From Auriscalpium vulgare (taxonomy: Eukaryota; Basidiomycota; Agaricomycetes; Russulales; Auriscalpiaceae): a stretch of DNA of 64,000 bases. The stretch lies in the NCBI GenBank assembly GCA_019915015.1, contig JAHBBC010000011.1:372001-436000 (forward strand), written 5' to 3'. This document shows positions 12,351-24,777 of this stretch, piece after piece. The first letter of the stretch is position 1, and the number at the start of each line of letters is the position of its first letter. The position numbers and the translations under genes are program-made. The notes beneath the pieces are model-generated. The model worked only from the letters and a program-made list of their open reading frames with translations, was not told the origin of the DNA and did no database searches.

Positions 12351-15300
12351 ATGAAGTCCCCCAAACCAGCTCTGCCGGTGCGTCCTTTCTGTGCGGCTCT
12401 GCCTGCAGATAGTAGTACGGCGCGCTCATAGTGTTTGCCATTCATGCAGATCTCCCAGATGCTCGGTGCGGGTGCCAGTGGCTCGTTGGCTCCATTTTTC
12501 ACTGACTCATTACACGTGCTTATCGGCACGCATAGACTCAGCCTCGCGGCCCTCGTTCAAGACATATCCATCGGCGAAGGATGTGCCGTACAGCGCGGAG
12601 GGCGCCTTCGCCGAAGGGAAGAAAATGGCAAACGAGATAGAGGCTTGCTCTAGCAGGTTACGTATTAACAAGATCCGCAAAGTCAAGCTGGAGAAGTCTG
12701 TAGATTGGTGCGTGTACTTGTTATGCATCGTCTGGACGTGTCTAGCTAACCGCGCTGCAGGTTGTACGACAAGGAACTGCCGCAGACGACGATTGCACTT
12801 ATTGCGGTGCGTACACATGGGCTTCCTGTGCGTTCGTGAACTAACGGCCGAGGACAGCTACCGGAGCGGGAAAATCGTCTATCCTTAACAGTCTACTGGG
12901 TGGTAGGTCATGCACGCGCGACTCAATGTCTTCATTCTCTCATACCCTTCTCCCACACAGAGCAAATCTTACCAACCAGTGGTTGAAGGGTATGTTGCTC
13001 GTACATTTCGATTGCTCTGTCGGCAAGTAATCTCATTCTTTGGTGTTAGCTTGCACTGCAGTTGTGACCCAAGTCTCACACCACCCCCACACAACGATCT
13101 CGGCCGATGTGCAGTTCATATCGGAAGCGCAGTGGCGGGAGATTTGGTCGTGCTGTTTGAAGCGTGCTCTGGGGATGATCCCAGCACTCAGAGTGGTGGC
13201 GGGGCAACTTCGGAGGGCCGGGCTCGGGCTAAGGTAAACAGACGAACTTATTGTGTACTGATCATGCTGATCTCCTCCGAGTTAACGCTGTCTACCCCTC
13301 AATCAAGCTGGAAGATGTCGCCAGGTCTTCTGTAGATGATCTCTTAGCGTCCAGGCCTGGTGAGCTGTTACCGCCCCTTTGTTGTATCCCTTTGTCTCAC
13401 ATGGGCAACGAGATATTCTTGGCAAGTTGGGCTCGACTCAGCATGTCATCGCACCAGATGCCGCAACTTCAAGTCACAGATAAGTAAATACATTGGTGGT
13501 GGGGTTACGAACCGCCCAACCCGTAACCCAAGAGGCGAACGTCCAGCACTGCAGACGTCCGCGCGATGATGCTCAACTCGTCCAGCTCCTTATTTGCCCA
13601 ACCATCAATGCAGTCAGACACACCCACCACGAGACGCAGAGGATATAAGCGGAGGCGAACTGTGGCCGCTTATTGAGAAGGTGGTCATTCAGTGCAACGC
13701 GCATGTCTTGTCGACAGGCGCGGTGTTCGTAGACCTGCCGGGTGTTATGGACGATAATGTCGCGCGGAATAGTATCGCCAGGGATTACTTGGGCAAGTGT
13801 GACAAAATATGGATCGTCGCGCCAATTAAGAGGGCCGTGAATGATCACTTGGCTAAGAGTGTGTCGTTGTGCTTTCCTACCTCGCTGCGTGCAACTGACC
13901 AGCGCATCTTAGCTTTGTTAAATGACCATATACGACGCCAACTGAAAAGTAGGATCATGATCATGGCATTCTTTGATCTGGATTTTGACTGATTTCTACT
14001 GTTTAGTGGGTAAGAATACCGTTGCACAAATGCTCGAGACGCCACTTATGTCGAACGTGACTTGTCCTTCAACAGATCAAAGGTGCATCGCTTCTCTGGT
14101 ATTAGTGGTCATTAGGTTGCTGACCGCGCTTGCACAGCTACTCCTCGCAGTCTATAACGTTTATTGGTATGTATTTTCTCACCGAATGCTCTGATGATGG
14201 CACACGCTCATACGCGAGGGACTGTAGCGCTCATACGGACGACATATCATCTACGGAGATTGCCAGCGCGCTGTGTCTGGATGAGAACGAGCAATATCAA
14301 GAATTATATGATAACCTGGTCGACAGCCAGACAAGCATGGACGACCTTAAGATTTAAATCAGATGTGCACCGGTACGGACTCCCGCCGGCTCCACTGACT
14401 GCAATATTGTATGATGTATCTGACAGAGCTGCGCAGGTGCTGCGGCAAGTTGAAGGACGAAGAGCTCACGATGGCCATGCTGCTTCTAGACTCGCAGCGC
14501 TGGACAAGCTGGCCGCCGTAGGTGCGGGTACGAAGCGGCAGCGCATGCCAGACAACGCCGAAGCTACACCGCCTGAGCACGCGCGGAAGAGGGTTCGAAT
14601 TGCTGCGCAGAACGTGGCGTCTTCCGCCACCCTCATATCCGACACGTATGAAGATGCGGACCGCGATACCGTGATTACGATGATAGCGAACAGCGAGAGA
14701 ATTATCAAGGAGCAGACGGAATTCTTGGCCGGTGCGGCTTTGAAGGTGCCCCCGCAGCGGCTCCTGGACGTGGGTCAACAGCTGGAGGCGGCGCAGCTAG
14801 CTATCAACACGTTTTGCTCATTGCAGCGGTCGACGGCACGTTGTTTAATCCTCGCGTCGAATCAGATTGCTGACAATGTCTTCGTAGGTTTCTACCTCCC
14901 TACTACACAGCGGATTTTCGTTGCGGTCTTGCTGAGTATGGCGGTGAGTCATCGCTCCCAATCTATGCCGGCTGCCAGATTTGACGTTAGCTTACCACGC
15001 TTCTTCATAGTTGTCAAACCGGCCAAGAAAGGCAAAAAGCGGGCACCAACCCTTGGCAGCATGCCTGTGTTCTGCTGCTCCTCGAGAGACTACGCACGCC
15101 TCACAGGTTCGATCTCATTCCTGCCTTCCACGTCTCCGGTGTAATCTGAGCTGAAACACGACTACTAGGCCAAGCTCCTGACGATGGCAAGCCAGCATGC
15201 TTTTCGGATGTAGATTCCACTGGGGTCCCGCGCTTGCGCGCCTGGTGTCTGGATATAGCAACGGCGAAACGCGACCAGAAAGCCTCGCTGTTCCTTGCGA

Positions 15301-16729
15301 TGGTAAAAGACTCCGCTAAGGACTTCCTCGAGTTTGCAAAGTCTCTGGAAGGCGAGGCAAAACCGGCACACATCGACCTTAAGTCCAGGTGGGAGTCGGC
15401 GAAGCGTGATACGATGGACGGTGAGCCTGTTGTGTTATCACCAGTGTCACTGTAATGTAACGCTGCATTTAGTGAGGGAAGATAACGCGGAACAGACAGA
15501 TGGCATCAGTCTCACACTCCACAAGGTTGGCAAGGCATTGGAATTTGTGAGGTGATCCAGTGACAAATCGTGGCTTGCCTCGCAGGAATTCGCTGTGATC
15601 GTGGATCATTGCATCGACGATATGAAAGCACGGTTCACCGGCGCACTGCGCGATGCCTGTGTTGCGAGTGCGGACGACGTAAGATTTTCCCACGTGTGAC
15701 AAAGCTGCACTGACAACACTTGGTAGGCTGCTCTCAGAGCGGTTGACATAGTGAAGAGCATAGCTGGCCAGTGCCACTGGAGCACCTTCCGCGCTGGTCA
15801 GTTTGTCACTGTTTGTCGCTGCGCCTCGCTTCCTGACATGCATTCAGCGCTCCGTCGGATGGGCTCATGGGATCACATAGACATTAACGAGGATATGTGC
15901 GACCCCTTCTTGAAGGCATGTCGAACGAGTGGACAGAGACATTTGCCGACGACCTATTTGAGAACTTCCGGGACGACATCGTCAACACCGCCTCGGAGCT
16001 CCTACATCGACTCAAATACTCGGCTCACGCAGACATGCGTGATGAAGTCGCTCAGCAGATCAAGAGGTCGCTGTCTAACTTGCGGCAAATGCTTGAGGGC
16101 GCAATCAACAACGCGGAGCGGAAGCTGCAGCACACTCAGCGAGATATTACGAGGAGTGTGCCGCGCCATATGCAGAGCTGTCTGGCCGAGGGATACCGCC
16201 TTGCCGCGACGGGGAAAGGCAAAGGAAGCACTAAGCAGCAGAAGGTGAGTTGCATTGTGTTGGGCGTGTGTGTTGGGCGTGTGTGTTGGGCGTGTGTGTT
16301 GGGCGTGTGTGTTGGGCGTGTGTGTTGGGCGTGTGTGTTGGGCGTGTGTGCTCTGGCGACGGCTAAGACTGCTTTGCATCCAGGATACCTTCAACGGCTT
16401 CGTCGAGCGCGAGTGCAAAGCGATCTTTGACGGCACAGTGGAGATGATCATTGAACGGTTGGTGAGATGCGCCAACGCGATCGGCAGACGTTTGCAGGAT
16501 GAAGTCCAAGCACTTGCTGCAAAGGTCAGTTTTCTTCGACTCCTCCGCTGAGTTGTCCCAGAGGCTGAGTTGTGTCGGACTGGAATAGGTTGAGGAAGAT
16601 ATGGCCGTGCTGTGGGCCGCCGTGCACGAAGACTCCCGGTCACAGTCCCGCGCGCACGCCGCGATCATTGCGGCTATCACAAATGTCAGGGACCAGGCGC
16701 AGTTCTGTTTGATGCGAGCAAAATGGTGA
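12351..16729 (+). pseudogene. GTPase copy A, SLIP-GC/NUGGC-like, frameshifted
   Basis: Dynamin-type large GTPase. The first exon MKSPKPALP matches the MSTP start exons of copies B and C. Later exons encode DVPYSAEGA; a P-loop TGAGKSS (about 12857-12880); CTAVVTQVSHH; AVYPSIKLEDV; the G3 motif DLPGVMD with IVAPIKRAVNDHLAK (about 13735-13860); AHTDD at the G4 position (about 14230); a coiled region with basic KRQR and RKRVR clusters (nuclear signals); VFCCSSRDYARL; and a helical C-terminal part ending RAKW at 16729. Relative to B, C and D it lacks one base in PTSG (about 12981) and changes frame after QWREI (about 13140). The splice join at about 13280 also fails to restore frame, so it is probably a pseudogene. 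The first P-loop glycine is apparently replaced. A transposon sits 80 bp upstream. It converges with copy D. Confidence 0.75.
16256..16350 (+). repeat. 13-bp minisatellite in a copy A intron
   Basis: Seven perfect tandem units of TTGGGCGTGTGTG starting at 16260, inside the intron between the exons ending KQQK and starting DTFNGF. Confidence 0.9.
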
Positions 16730-17323
16730 GGGGTGGTGCGCCGCAGCGCAAACGAAAGCAGATGACACTGGCAGGCGGTTTATGAAGGACCTAGTACATA
16801 TGTGCAATCTCATGCTTTCATACCATAACATATCTTTATGCATTACACCCTCGTATATATAGTTCGACTTAGTTTTATATACCTTGCGTACTCGCCACCA
16901 CAGACCTGACTCCATTTAAAATGCTGTTTGATCACCCAGCAATTTTGCGGTCCTTCAGGGCTTGAGACCAGAGCTGCACCTGGTGTTGTACAGATTTGAC
17001 GATCTCGGGAAGGCGATCGTCCTCCATTCTCGTATCGTTCCACACAATGGCAAGCTCAAACTCGACCTGTCCGCCAGTAGTTATGAGATTTTGACACATA
17101 ATAATAGATCATCACCATGCACGTACATTCTGAGCAAGTTGCCTTGCTGACTTCCTTAAGTCGTGTCCCACAATGTCCACCGACTTCACCAAATTCTTCA
17201 TAAACTCTTCCCAGCATGTCCAAAGACATCACTACCTTTATCCCGAAGGAAGGAAGTCATGTGTTTCTGCATACAGATGCACATTAGCGTCAGCTGACAC
17301 GTTCAACATAGCAATGATGGTGT

Positions 17324-20300
17324 CATCAGCAAAAGCCCCGAGATATTATACCGTAATATATTGCAATATAATGTCCATAAGGCTGCTGCCGGGAGGCGAG
17401 CCCACAATGCATTATACTGATATTGATTTCGAGGTGGAACCTCATATGCCTTGTGGCGGCCGTCGCGCCGCTCGCAGATAGCCACTTATAATGCGGGCCA
17501 CGCATGGGAGCCCATACATCCCGACATATGACGACGAGCTGGCGGGGTCTTGGGCCAGCGAGGACACCCATTATATTGCCATATACCCCAGACCCTAGCT
17601 TGCAAGCCTTGTATCGGCGTTTATTCGAGAGCATGCACTATATTGCCATACAACCGAGCCTGCGGTACACACACAGGCACAGCGGCCCACACCAAGTCGC
17701 CCCGCGTCCCTCAGCGCCCTCGTCGTCTGCGATCACGCCGTCCGCGCCAGCCATGCTGCAGGCCCAGAGCGCGCCGTGTGCAGACGGCGATTGTGCGCGT
17801 ATTGATGATCCGTAGCCTGGGAGGTCCAAACGGGCCTTGATGAGGAGTCCAGGTTCAAAAGAATGTTCAGTAAGAAGCTTACAGAGAGACGTTGGACAAA
17901 CACACCGAAAAAGATGCGCGTGTCGGTGCCAGACAGCGACATCAATGATCAAAGAGCCGGGTAGAGATGGCACCTTCAGTTGCAATGGATTAATCCGGGT
18001 TCTCATGTATGTCAATGAGGAGCATACCTAGCGCGTCGTGCTAGTCTATTGACACGATAGCATCCTGGGCTACTTCACAAGCTTATGAGGTGTGTATATG
18101 CGCATAGATCCGGTCACATACCTATCATAGGGTATCCGCGTCGGCATGTCGTACGTTGCGCCAAAGACCACCATCGGGCACTTCACAAGCTCACTGCACA
18201 GTAGGCAGACTCGAGCTCGGGATGTCCGTGTTCATCCCTGGGAGAGTGTGTGAGTATATGCGCGGGACTTCAAGAGCGACGAACTCACAAAGCTCCAACC
18301 GAGCACAGACGTCTGCAAAAAACAGGAAGACAAGGAGATAAAACAAGCTGCTTTACTCACGGCTTTTGTCGCCAGCTCCCCATTCCGGACGCTGTCGCTG
18401 TTGTAGCCGTCGGTCTGAGCAAGCTTCTGGGTGGCGCGCGTTCCTGATCGCACCCGGGCCAGGCCAGAGGACGTCGGGGAGACCTCCAACGGAGGAAAGG
18501 AAAAGGCGCAGGGAGGGACAAGGAGGAGGACGGCATGGGGCGATGGTGGTGGTGTGAGGGAAGATGTGGGGTCTGGCAAACAGCCAGTGCGCGCACGCAA
18601 TGGGCATGTCACACGCTGTGACATTACGCGACGTGCTGCCATCACGTGGTGTGCCGACAAGAATTTTGCGAAGTCGCGACTTCGCCCTTCTGCCAGCGCG
18701 GTCGCCTCGCCAAAGACGCGGCAAGTCTGAGCGGGGCGCCGTGCTTACTCTCCTTTCTCATACACCCTCGCGCTGTTCACCCTCCCCTTTGACCCCATCT
18801 CCCGCCCGCCCTTCGCCTCCAACTTCGACAGACACTTCAAGTCCTGCTATCTCCATCGCCTGCCACAGTCTTGTGGGACACGTCCTCGCCAGAGTCGCGC
18901 ACAGACTGAGCGGGGTGGTCCTGCGAGGTGTGGCAGTGTGGATGACAACCGACATCTCGTCTCATTGCCTTCTCGAAGGGCGCCAGCGCAGCATGGCACG
19001 TCGTCAATCTTGAAGGATTCGCCAGCATCTCGGGGCCGTCGTGCTCGAGCACATCCTCGGTGCGTTGCAATTTGTCTATGCTACTCACAAATCGCTGACC
19101 AGTGGGTTCCTTAGCCGCTCTCTGATTCAAGGTCACTGTATGCGCGGCATGGGTCGTGGGCAGCGGCTTCACTCCTCAGGCAGGTACACAGGCAGTCCTG
19201 CACTGCCGTCCTGCGTGAGGATGCCCTTGGCATGTCGTGCACATGCAGGGAGTCCTGCGCTGGCCCTGTTCTCCGTGTTTCTTCCACTGTGACCGTCCCC
19301 ATTCTCGTCACCCGTGCCATCTTCCCTGCGCCGTTTCTACCTCACCAGCCGCCCGACCCTTCCACCGCGAGCACCCAGGACGCCCAGCACTCCGCCGCTG
19401 CAAACCACACCCTCTGTCAGATCAACTGCACAAGGCAGAACGGCAAGGCCGGACCAGTGCGTACCCCATTTCCTGCGTTGTCGACATGTCTGACCTTCCT
19501 TGCAGGATTGTCAGGGCCCTCGAGTCATGAGCGCATGAGCATCTACACCTGCCGACATCCTCCTCTTCCTCACGCTGCGCGTCTGTGACGCCGCCATCCC
19601 CGCCATCACCCGTCTCTACACACCCACGCGCAGACACTCGCGCTGCTTAGCCTTCAGCGTAACATGCTGAACCTTCCCTTACCCCCCGGGCGCACCTTCC
19701 TCAAGTGCGACTTGCTCCTCTGGTGGTTCCAGCGAGGGTCCTTCCCAAGGCGCGCGACTTTCGCCCACCGACGTTGCGCTCGCGCTCGCGCGCAGCGAGG
19801 CAATTCAGCTGTGCGCCATGCGCAACTGGCTGCGTGACTCATCCGCCTCCCGGAGCGCGGAGTCGCCCACCTCGCTCGCATCCCGCAGCTGGGCGTCGCC
19901 CATCTCAGCGCCAGCTATGCGCCCCAGCGCAAGCATCGTGGCCAGCGCGCTGAAGATGAAGAACAGGCAGGCGAGCAGCGGTGTCTGCGAGGAGAAGCGG
20001 TGTTTCAGGGGCAGGGCGGAGCTCGTGGAATCTCTCCAATTGACCGCAGCAAGACCGTGCGCGGTTGGAAACCAAGACGGCGCCCCCCATGTCACAGCGC
20101 ATCGCGCGCCGCGTCACCACCCCGTCGCGCGAGGTCCCCATCAACAGCGCCACGCACACCGCCGCCCGCCGCTCGAACCTGCGTCTTCACCTAGAGGGCC
20201 CCTTCGCTGCACGATTGAGGTCTAGAAGACACGGTAAGCAATCCTCTCGACAAACAGCGGTATATGATTGACCCGCCTTGGCAGCATGTTAAGTTTCGAA

Positions 20301-22208
20301 AATGCGGCCTACGCGGCCGCCGACGGGTATGTGGATGGAAGGGCAGGGAGAGGAGCGCATGGTGAACAAAGCGCAGGAACACAAACACTCGCTGGACGCG
20401 AATCACGACGTCATCTTTAGCGACGACCTAGGCGAGCGTCTCGCAGCCCAGCCCAGCTCGCTAAAAAAGCACACGCGTCTCGAGCCTGAGCACCAGCTGC
20501 GGGATCTCGATCAACGGCCGGTCGCGCGCATGCCACCACAATGTACGTTGCGCGCATGCAATTCTAGGCGGCGGTCAGCTAACGCAATCTAGGACAAGAA
20601 CCATACGCACGCAGGCCCGCCAAGGGGCGACGGTCTGGTGCCAGCAGCCAGCCCGGCGCAGCGCGCGCATAGACGACGAGCCCTAGACAACGCAGAAATC
20701 GGGTCAGCGAAGAAAGGACGAGCAGAATGCAAGGGAGTACGCGCATGGCGACGGCTGCAGCGATCGTACGAGCCTGGCAGTAGCTACGCGGACAGACGAT
20801 GAGCCCAAAACGAAGAGCGCAATACGACGAGCGCAGCTCAGGGCCGTCTTGCTTGACTATCGCCCGTGCGTTGCATTTTGTTTACGCTGCTGAAAAAGTA
20901 ATGACTTGTGCCTTCCTTAGCTCTAAGGTCGCTGTATGCGCACGGATGTCTCACCCTGACATCGGCGCACCGTCGCACCCTTCCACCTTGACAGCACAAC
21001 ACAGTGGTGTCAAACGGCCCCCGCAAACGCGCGCAAGGTCACTGTGCTTCGCTGTGTTGGTGCACCGTGACGGGGCGTGGGCAGGCGGCATCACTCCTCA
21101 GGCGGGCACACGGGCGGTCGTGCACTGGCGTCCTGCCTGAGGGCTCCCTTGGCAGGTCGTGTATCTGCAGGGATACTTTGAAGGCCCTGTTATCCCTGCG
21201 CACACATTCGAGCGTGCCTGCGCTGTCATGTCATCGCTCTTCTCCCACCATCAGGAATGCTCGTCTCGCGGCCACCGCGCATGCGCACTCCTTCCTCACA
21301 CCATCCCCACCTCGCGCTCGTCCCTGCTCATCAACACGCGTTTCTTTAAGATGTGCCGAATGTGCTTTGGCGCCATGTCATCGCGCATCGCGCGCCACGT
21401 CACCACGCTCGGCCACGTCCGGAACGTTGGGAAGGAGTGCAGCGATACCTTTCCTGACTTTCCGGGCGGCAGGATCACGGGCGTGCTCTACCTCAGGTAC
21501 GCGTCTGCCTTTGTCCCTTCATCTGCCTGCACGCGCGAATATTAATGCGTCGCTCGGTTTGCAGTACCACAGGCTGCACATGCACCAGCGCATCGAGCAG
21601 CTCGGCCACTCCTACCGCTTCAAAACACGCTCGCAGCGGGCTGCGCTACGCCGTCTCACGCTCGTACACATCTTTCGAAGCACGGAAGAACGGCGTGCAC
21701 TCACAGAACGACGAGTATACGCACGAACATGAGCCCACGCATTAGATAGCGCACAGCAATGATAGCAAATACCGATGTGGCCGACGAGGACAACGAAGAC
21801 GCGCTGGCAGCCGAGCCCGACGACGAGTGTGAGGACGAATGAGGCGACCCTGACAAGTGGAAGGGCGAAGCTGCGGCGCAGTGGGACTGCGATGCCGCAG
21901 CAGAGTGGGACTGTGACGAGGCTGAGGACATGGAGCGCGGGTTGGATGAGGACGCCTGTGACGACGAGGAACTCGTCGCAGGGGCCGGCTTCGGCGCCCT
22001 GTGATGTGTAGCCCTGGACGGGCTCTCGGACACAGTGTATATATAGAACCGGGACCCATCTCAAATAGCCATACATTGCATTGTATGGTACGTACCTATA
22101 TTGTGGACGCGGCCGCCTCGGATGTGGGCAGCTTATATGGCAATATATTCCGGCCCGCGCGAGGTGGCCGCCACCTGGCTTCATAAGATTTTGTGGCTTT
22201 TGCTGATG
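17324..22208. mobile_element. 4.9-kb insertion with short inverted ends in copy D
   Basis: CATCAGCAAAAGCC at 17324-17337 is mirrored by its exact reverse complement at 22195-22208. The adjoining 100-150 bp on each side share AATATATTGC/ATATTGCCATATA elements in inverted orientation, as in subterminal repeats of DNA transposons. It separates two consecutive exons of copy D (SYKAQR and KHMTSF) and lies wholly within the intron. No clear target-site duplication could be found. No transposase is recognisable inside; the content is GC-rich with internal divergent repeats. Confidence 0.6.
18600..21480. repeat. Divergent internal tandem repeats within the 4.9-kb insertion
   Basis: A CATGTCA(C/T).GC...GCG.CGTCAC segment occurs near 18606, 20089 and 21373, about 1.3-1.5 kb apart. 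A longer segment at 19065-19280 (GTTGCAATTTGTCTATGCT..., ACTCCTCAGGCAGGTACACAGGC) recurs at 20870-21180 in diverged form. On the minus strand the three short copies give related peptides (TPRDGSTSRNVTACDM, TSRDGVVTRRAMRCDM, WPSVVTWRAMRDDM). I recognise no protein family; this may be a decayed captured or amplified gene segment. Confidence 0.45.
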
Positions 22209-24727
22209 GTCCACCCTTTGAGCTTTGTAGGAACCCTTGCCAGATAACCCCGCGGCGAAGGTGTAAGTAGGAAGCAATTCGTTCTGGACAGTGTCGACCA
22301 CGCCTCCTGCCACAGATGTTTGCCATTTAATGAGTGCAGCGTGGGCTTCCCGTGCAATGTCTGTCGCGATAACGCCGGCATGCTTAAGAGCGCGCAGACG
22401 GTAACTATGCAGAGATAGCTTGTTGAGGGTTGCAGGGGCCGACAGCGCCACTTTTGCTAGTAACTCGTCAACGGCATCTACAAGGTCATGTTCAAGACAG
22501 GCGAATTTGTCGGCTTTGAGTGTCAAGGCCCAAGGCTTTGCGATCTTGGTGAGGAAGGGATTGCTCAGGGCTTCATTGAAATCGTGGTGAAATAGACCGT
22601 TCCGCCGCAAAGCTGACGCAGCAGATGATTAGCCGAAACACGTCGCTGCTATACATGTATGGATGCTCACTAGCACGGAAGGTCATCCAATAAATGGTAT
22701 TGTCCCTGATAAAGCGCTCTGTCATACCCTTAGACACGTTGGGCGCCTGAACAGTGAACAGTATTAGATTTTACGCGGGTCAGGGGCCAGGGAGCATACC
22801 GCGACGGCTGCACGATCGACCGCCGAACTCAGTCCTTCCTTTATAGCATGCTTCTGTTTGCGCACTGCAGCAGTTATTATTTCGTCAAATATCTGTCAAG
22901 GAAACTCTCAGCGAGCTGTGATGTCGGGTGGAACGATCTGCCCACCTTCTCCAAGCGGCCGGTGCCGCCAAGAACACTGGTCATATCCAGGGAATTTCCA
23001 TTGGGATCGTGGTCTAAGCATTGCTGGATTGTGTCGACGAGAATCTCTAGACGTTGAATGAATCTTTCCGCCTTCTCGTCGCGTGACCGCGTCGCGAGCG
23101 TTCGGCACCAGGCTTGAATCTTCGTAATACCCGTGTCTGCGACGAAGCGGAAGCATTCCGGCACCTCTTGTGATGCGTCTGAGCAAATATGAATGACAAC
23201 ACCGTCACCATTGCGCTTGTGACAAACCCTGGTTCATGAGGCGGTGGTGCTCTCGCGCAGAACAGCTGAAGACATGTAGATTTAGATCTTCCGCACCATC
23301 CTCTAACGCAAAATCAGTATGCGGACGATAATCAGAAATTGCCCACATACCAGAGATCAGTTCTAGTTTGAGGGCAAATTGATTTTGAAGCTTGTCAATC
23401 ACCCACTTCAAGGAAATGCATTAGTAAACAAGACCAGTCACGATATGCACCCTGACCCACCTGTGATCTGTGCATATAGGAGCCTTCTTCTCCATTTGAG
23501 CGGCGCAGATAAGCTCCTTCGACTTGTCGATCCGGCGAAGACAGTCCCGCGAGCAGTTCTTGGCCTCCAGCAACCACTTGGAGTGTTCAGAGTATGTCTG
23601 CTTGTCAATGAGACTGGCTTGAATCTTACTCCGTTTTGCGATGATTTCATCTGAGGTCGCGGAGTTGGCTACCCTTATTTTCTTCAAAGGAGTCTCTGTC
23701 AGGGCAGTGGGCGAAGGCGGTCTTTTCTGGCCCACGGTCTTGAGCTTCTCCTCGAGGCTATGGATATCTGCATCGAGCCGCTTGAGGTTTTCCTCGTGCC
23801 CTGATAAAGAATTCAGCATACTGGAAGAACAGCATCAAGCATCACGAGAACATACCGGGCACATCCGAGCAATCCACCACCTTCTTCTGTGTTTCGACTT
23901 CCTTTTCATAGCTCTCGAGGCGCTCTTCTATGACCCGCAACTTCTGGTTATCTGCGAGATCTGGAATCTGTGTGAGGATTTCCGAAGGGTCGATACTGTC
24001 ACTCTTCGTTGCTGAACATTGAAGAGCACTTAACACACTTGACGGATACCTGGGTCACATTGGCTCACCTATCACAGTAATGGCTCTGGCTGCAAACCTG
24101 GCACGTCGTTCAAGACGGTGTGGGCAGGAAAGAAGGAGAGCTCACTTATTCTCTTAGACGACCCGGAAGAGTTTATGATCAGTGCCTGAAGGGAATGAAA
24201 GGATATGTCGTCGTACCCACTGTCCGACAATCACATCAGGACTCAGTGAGAGGCAGTGCCAGAAGCGCTGGTACTCACTTTCCAGCTGACTGCTAATCAT
24301 ATTGTTCACCAATCCTGCACAGATTGGTAGCATCAATATATCCAATAAAGAGGGAGGGGCAGAACAGAAAGACGCACTGGCGGCAACCAGGTCATCAACA
24401 GCTCTCGAAATGTCTGCCATTATGAAGACATGATCACACTGCGAGATGTAGTCCTTCGCGATGGAGTTGCGAACCCTCGTTGTTGTCTGAAACGCCTGGA
24501 AGGTCTACCAGTGTTACGCCTGCGCGAAGTACTGGGGCGTTGCACCATATCTTCACTTTCTGAACGATTGACCAGATGGAGCCGCCATCGCGACGTGTGC
24601 ACTGTCGCTGGGCACGCCCCGGCTGTAAGAGGTGATGTAATTGCCGATTGTTTGAGAAAAAGGGATATCATCCTCTGCGGTCACGGTTTTGGTGCAGCCG
24701 AGCACTGCGCGTAATCCTAAGGAGCAG

Positions 24728-24777
24728 CGAGCGAGTTGAGGCCAACAACGAACGAGCGAGTTGAGGCCAACAACGAA
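24728..24777. repeat. 25-bp perfect tandem duplication
   Basis: Two adjacent identical 25-bp units beginning CGAGCGAGTTGAGG, within an intron of copy D. Confidence 0.85.

Noticed and set aside
21612..22190. C-terminal extension of the 332-codon minus-strand frame
   Set aside because: The first part is copy D; beyond SYKAQR it runs through a splice donor into the inserted element, so the extension is not part of the protein.
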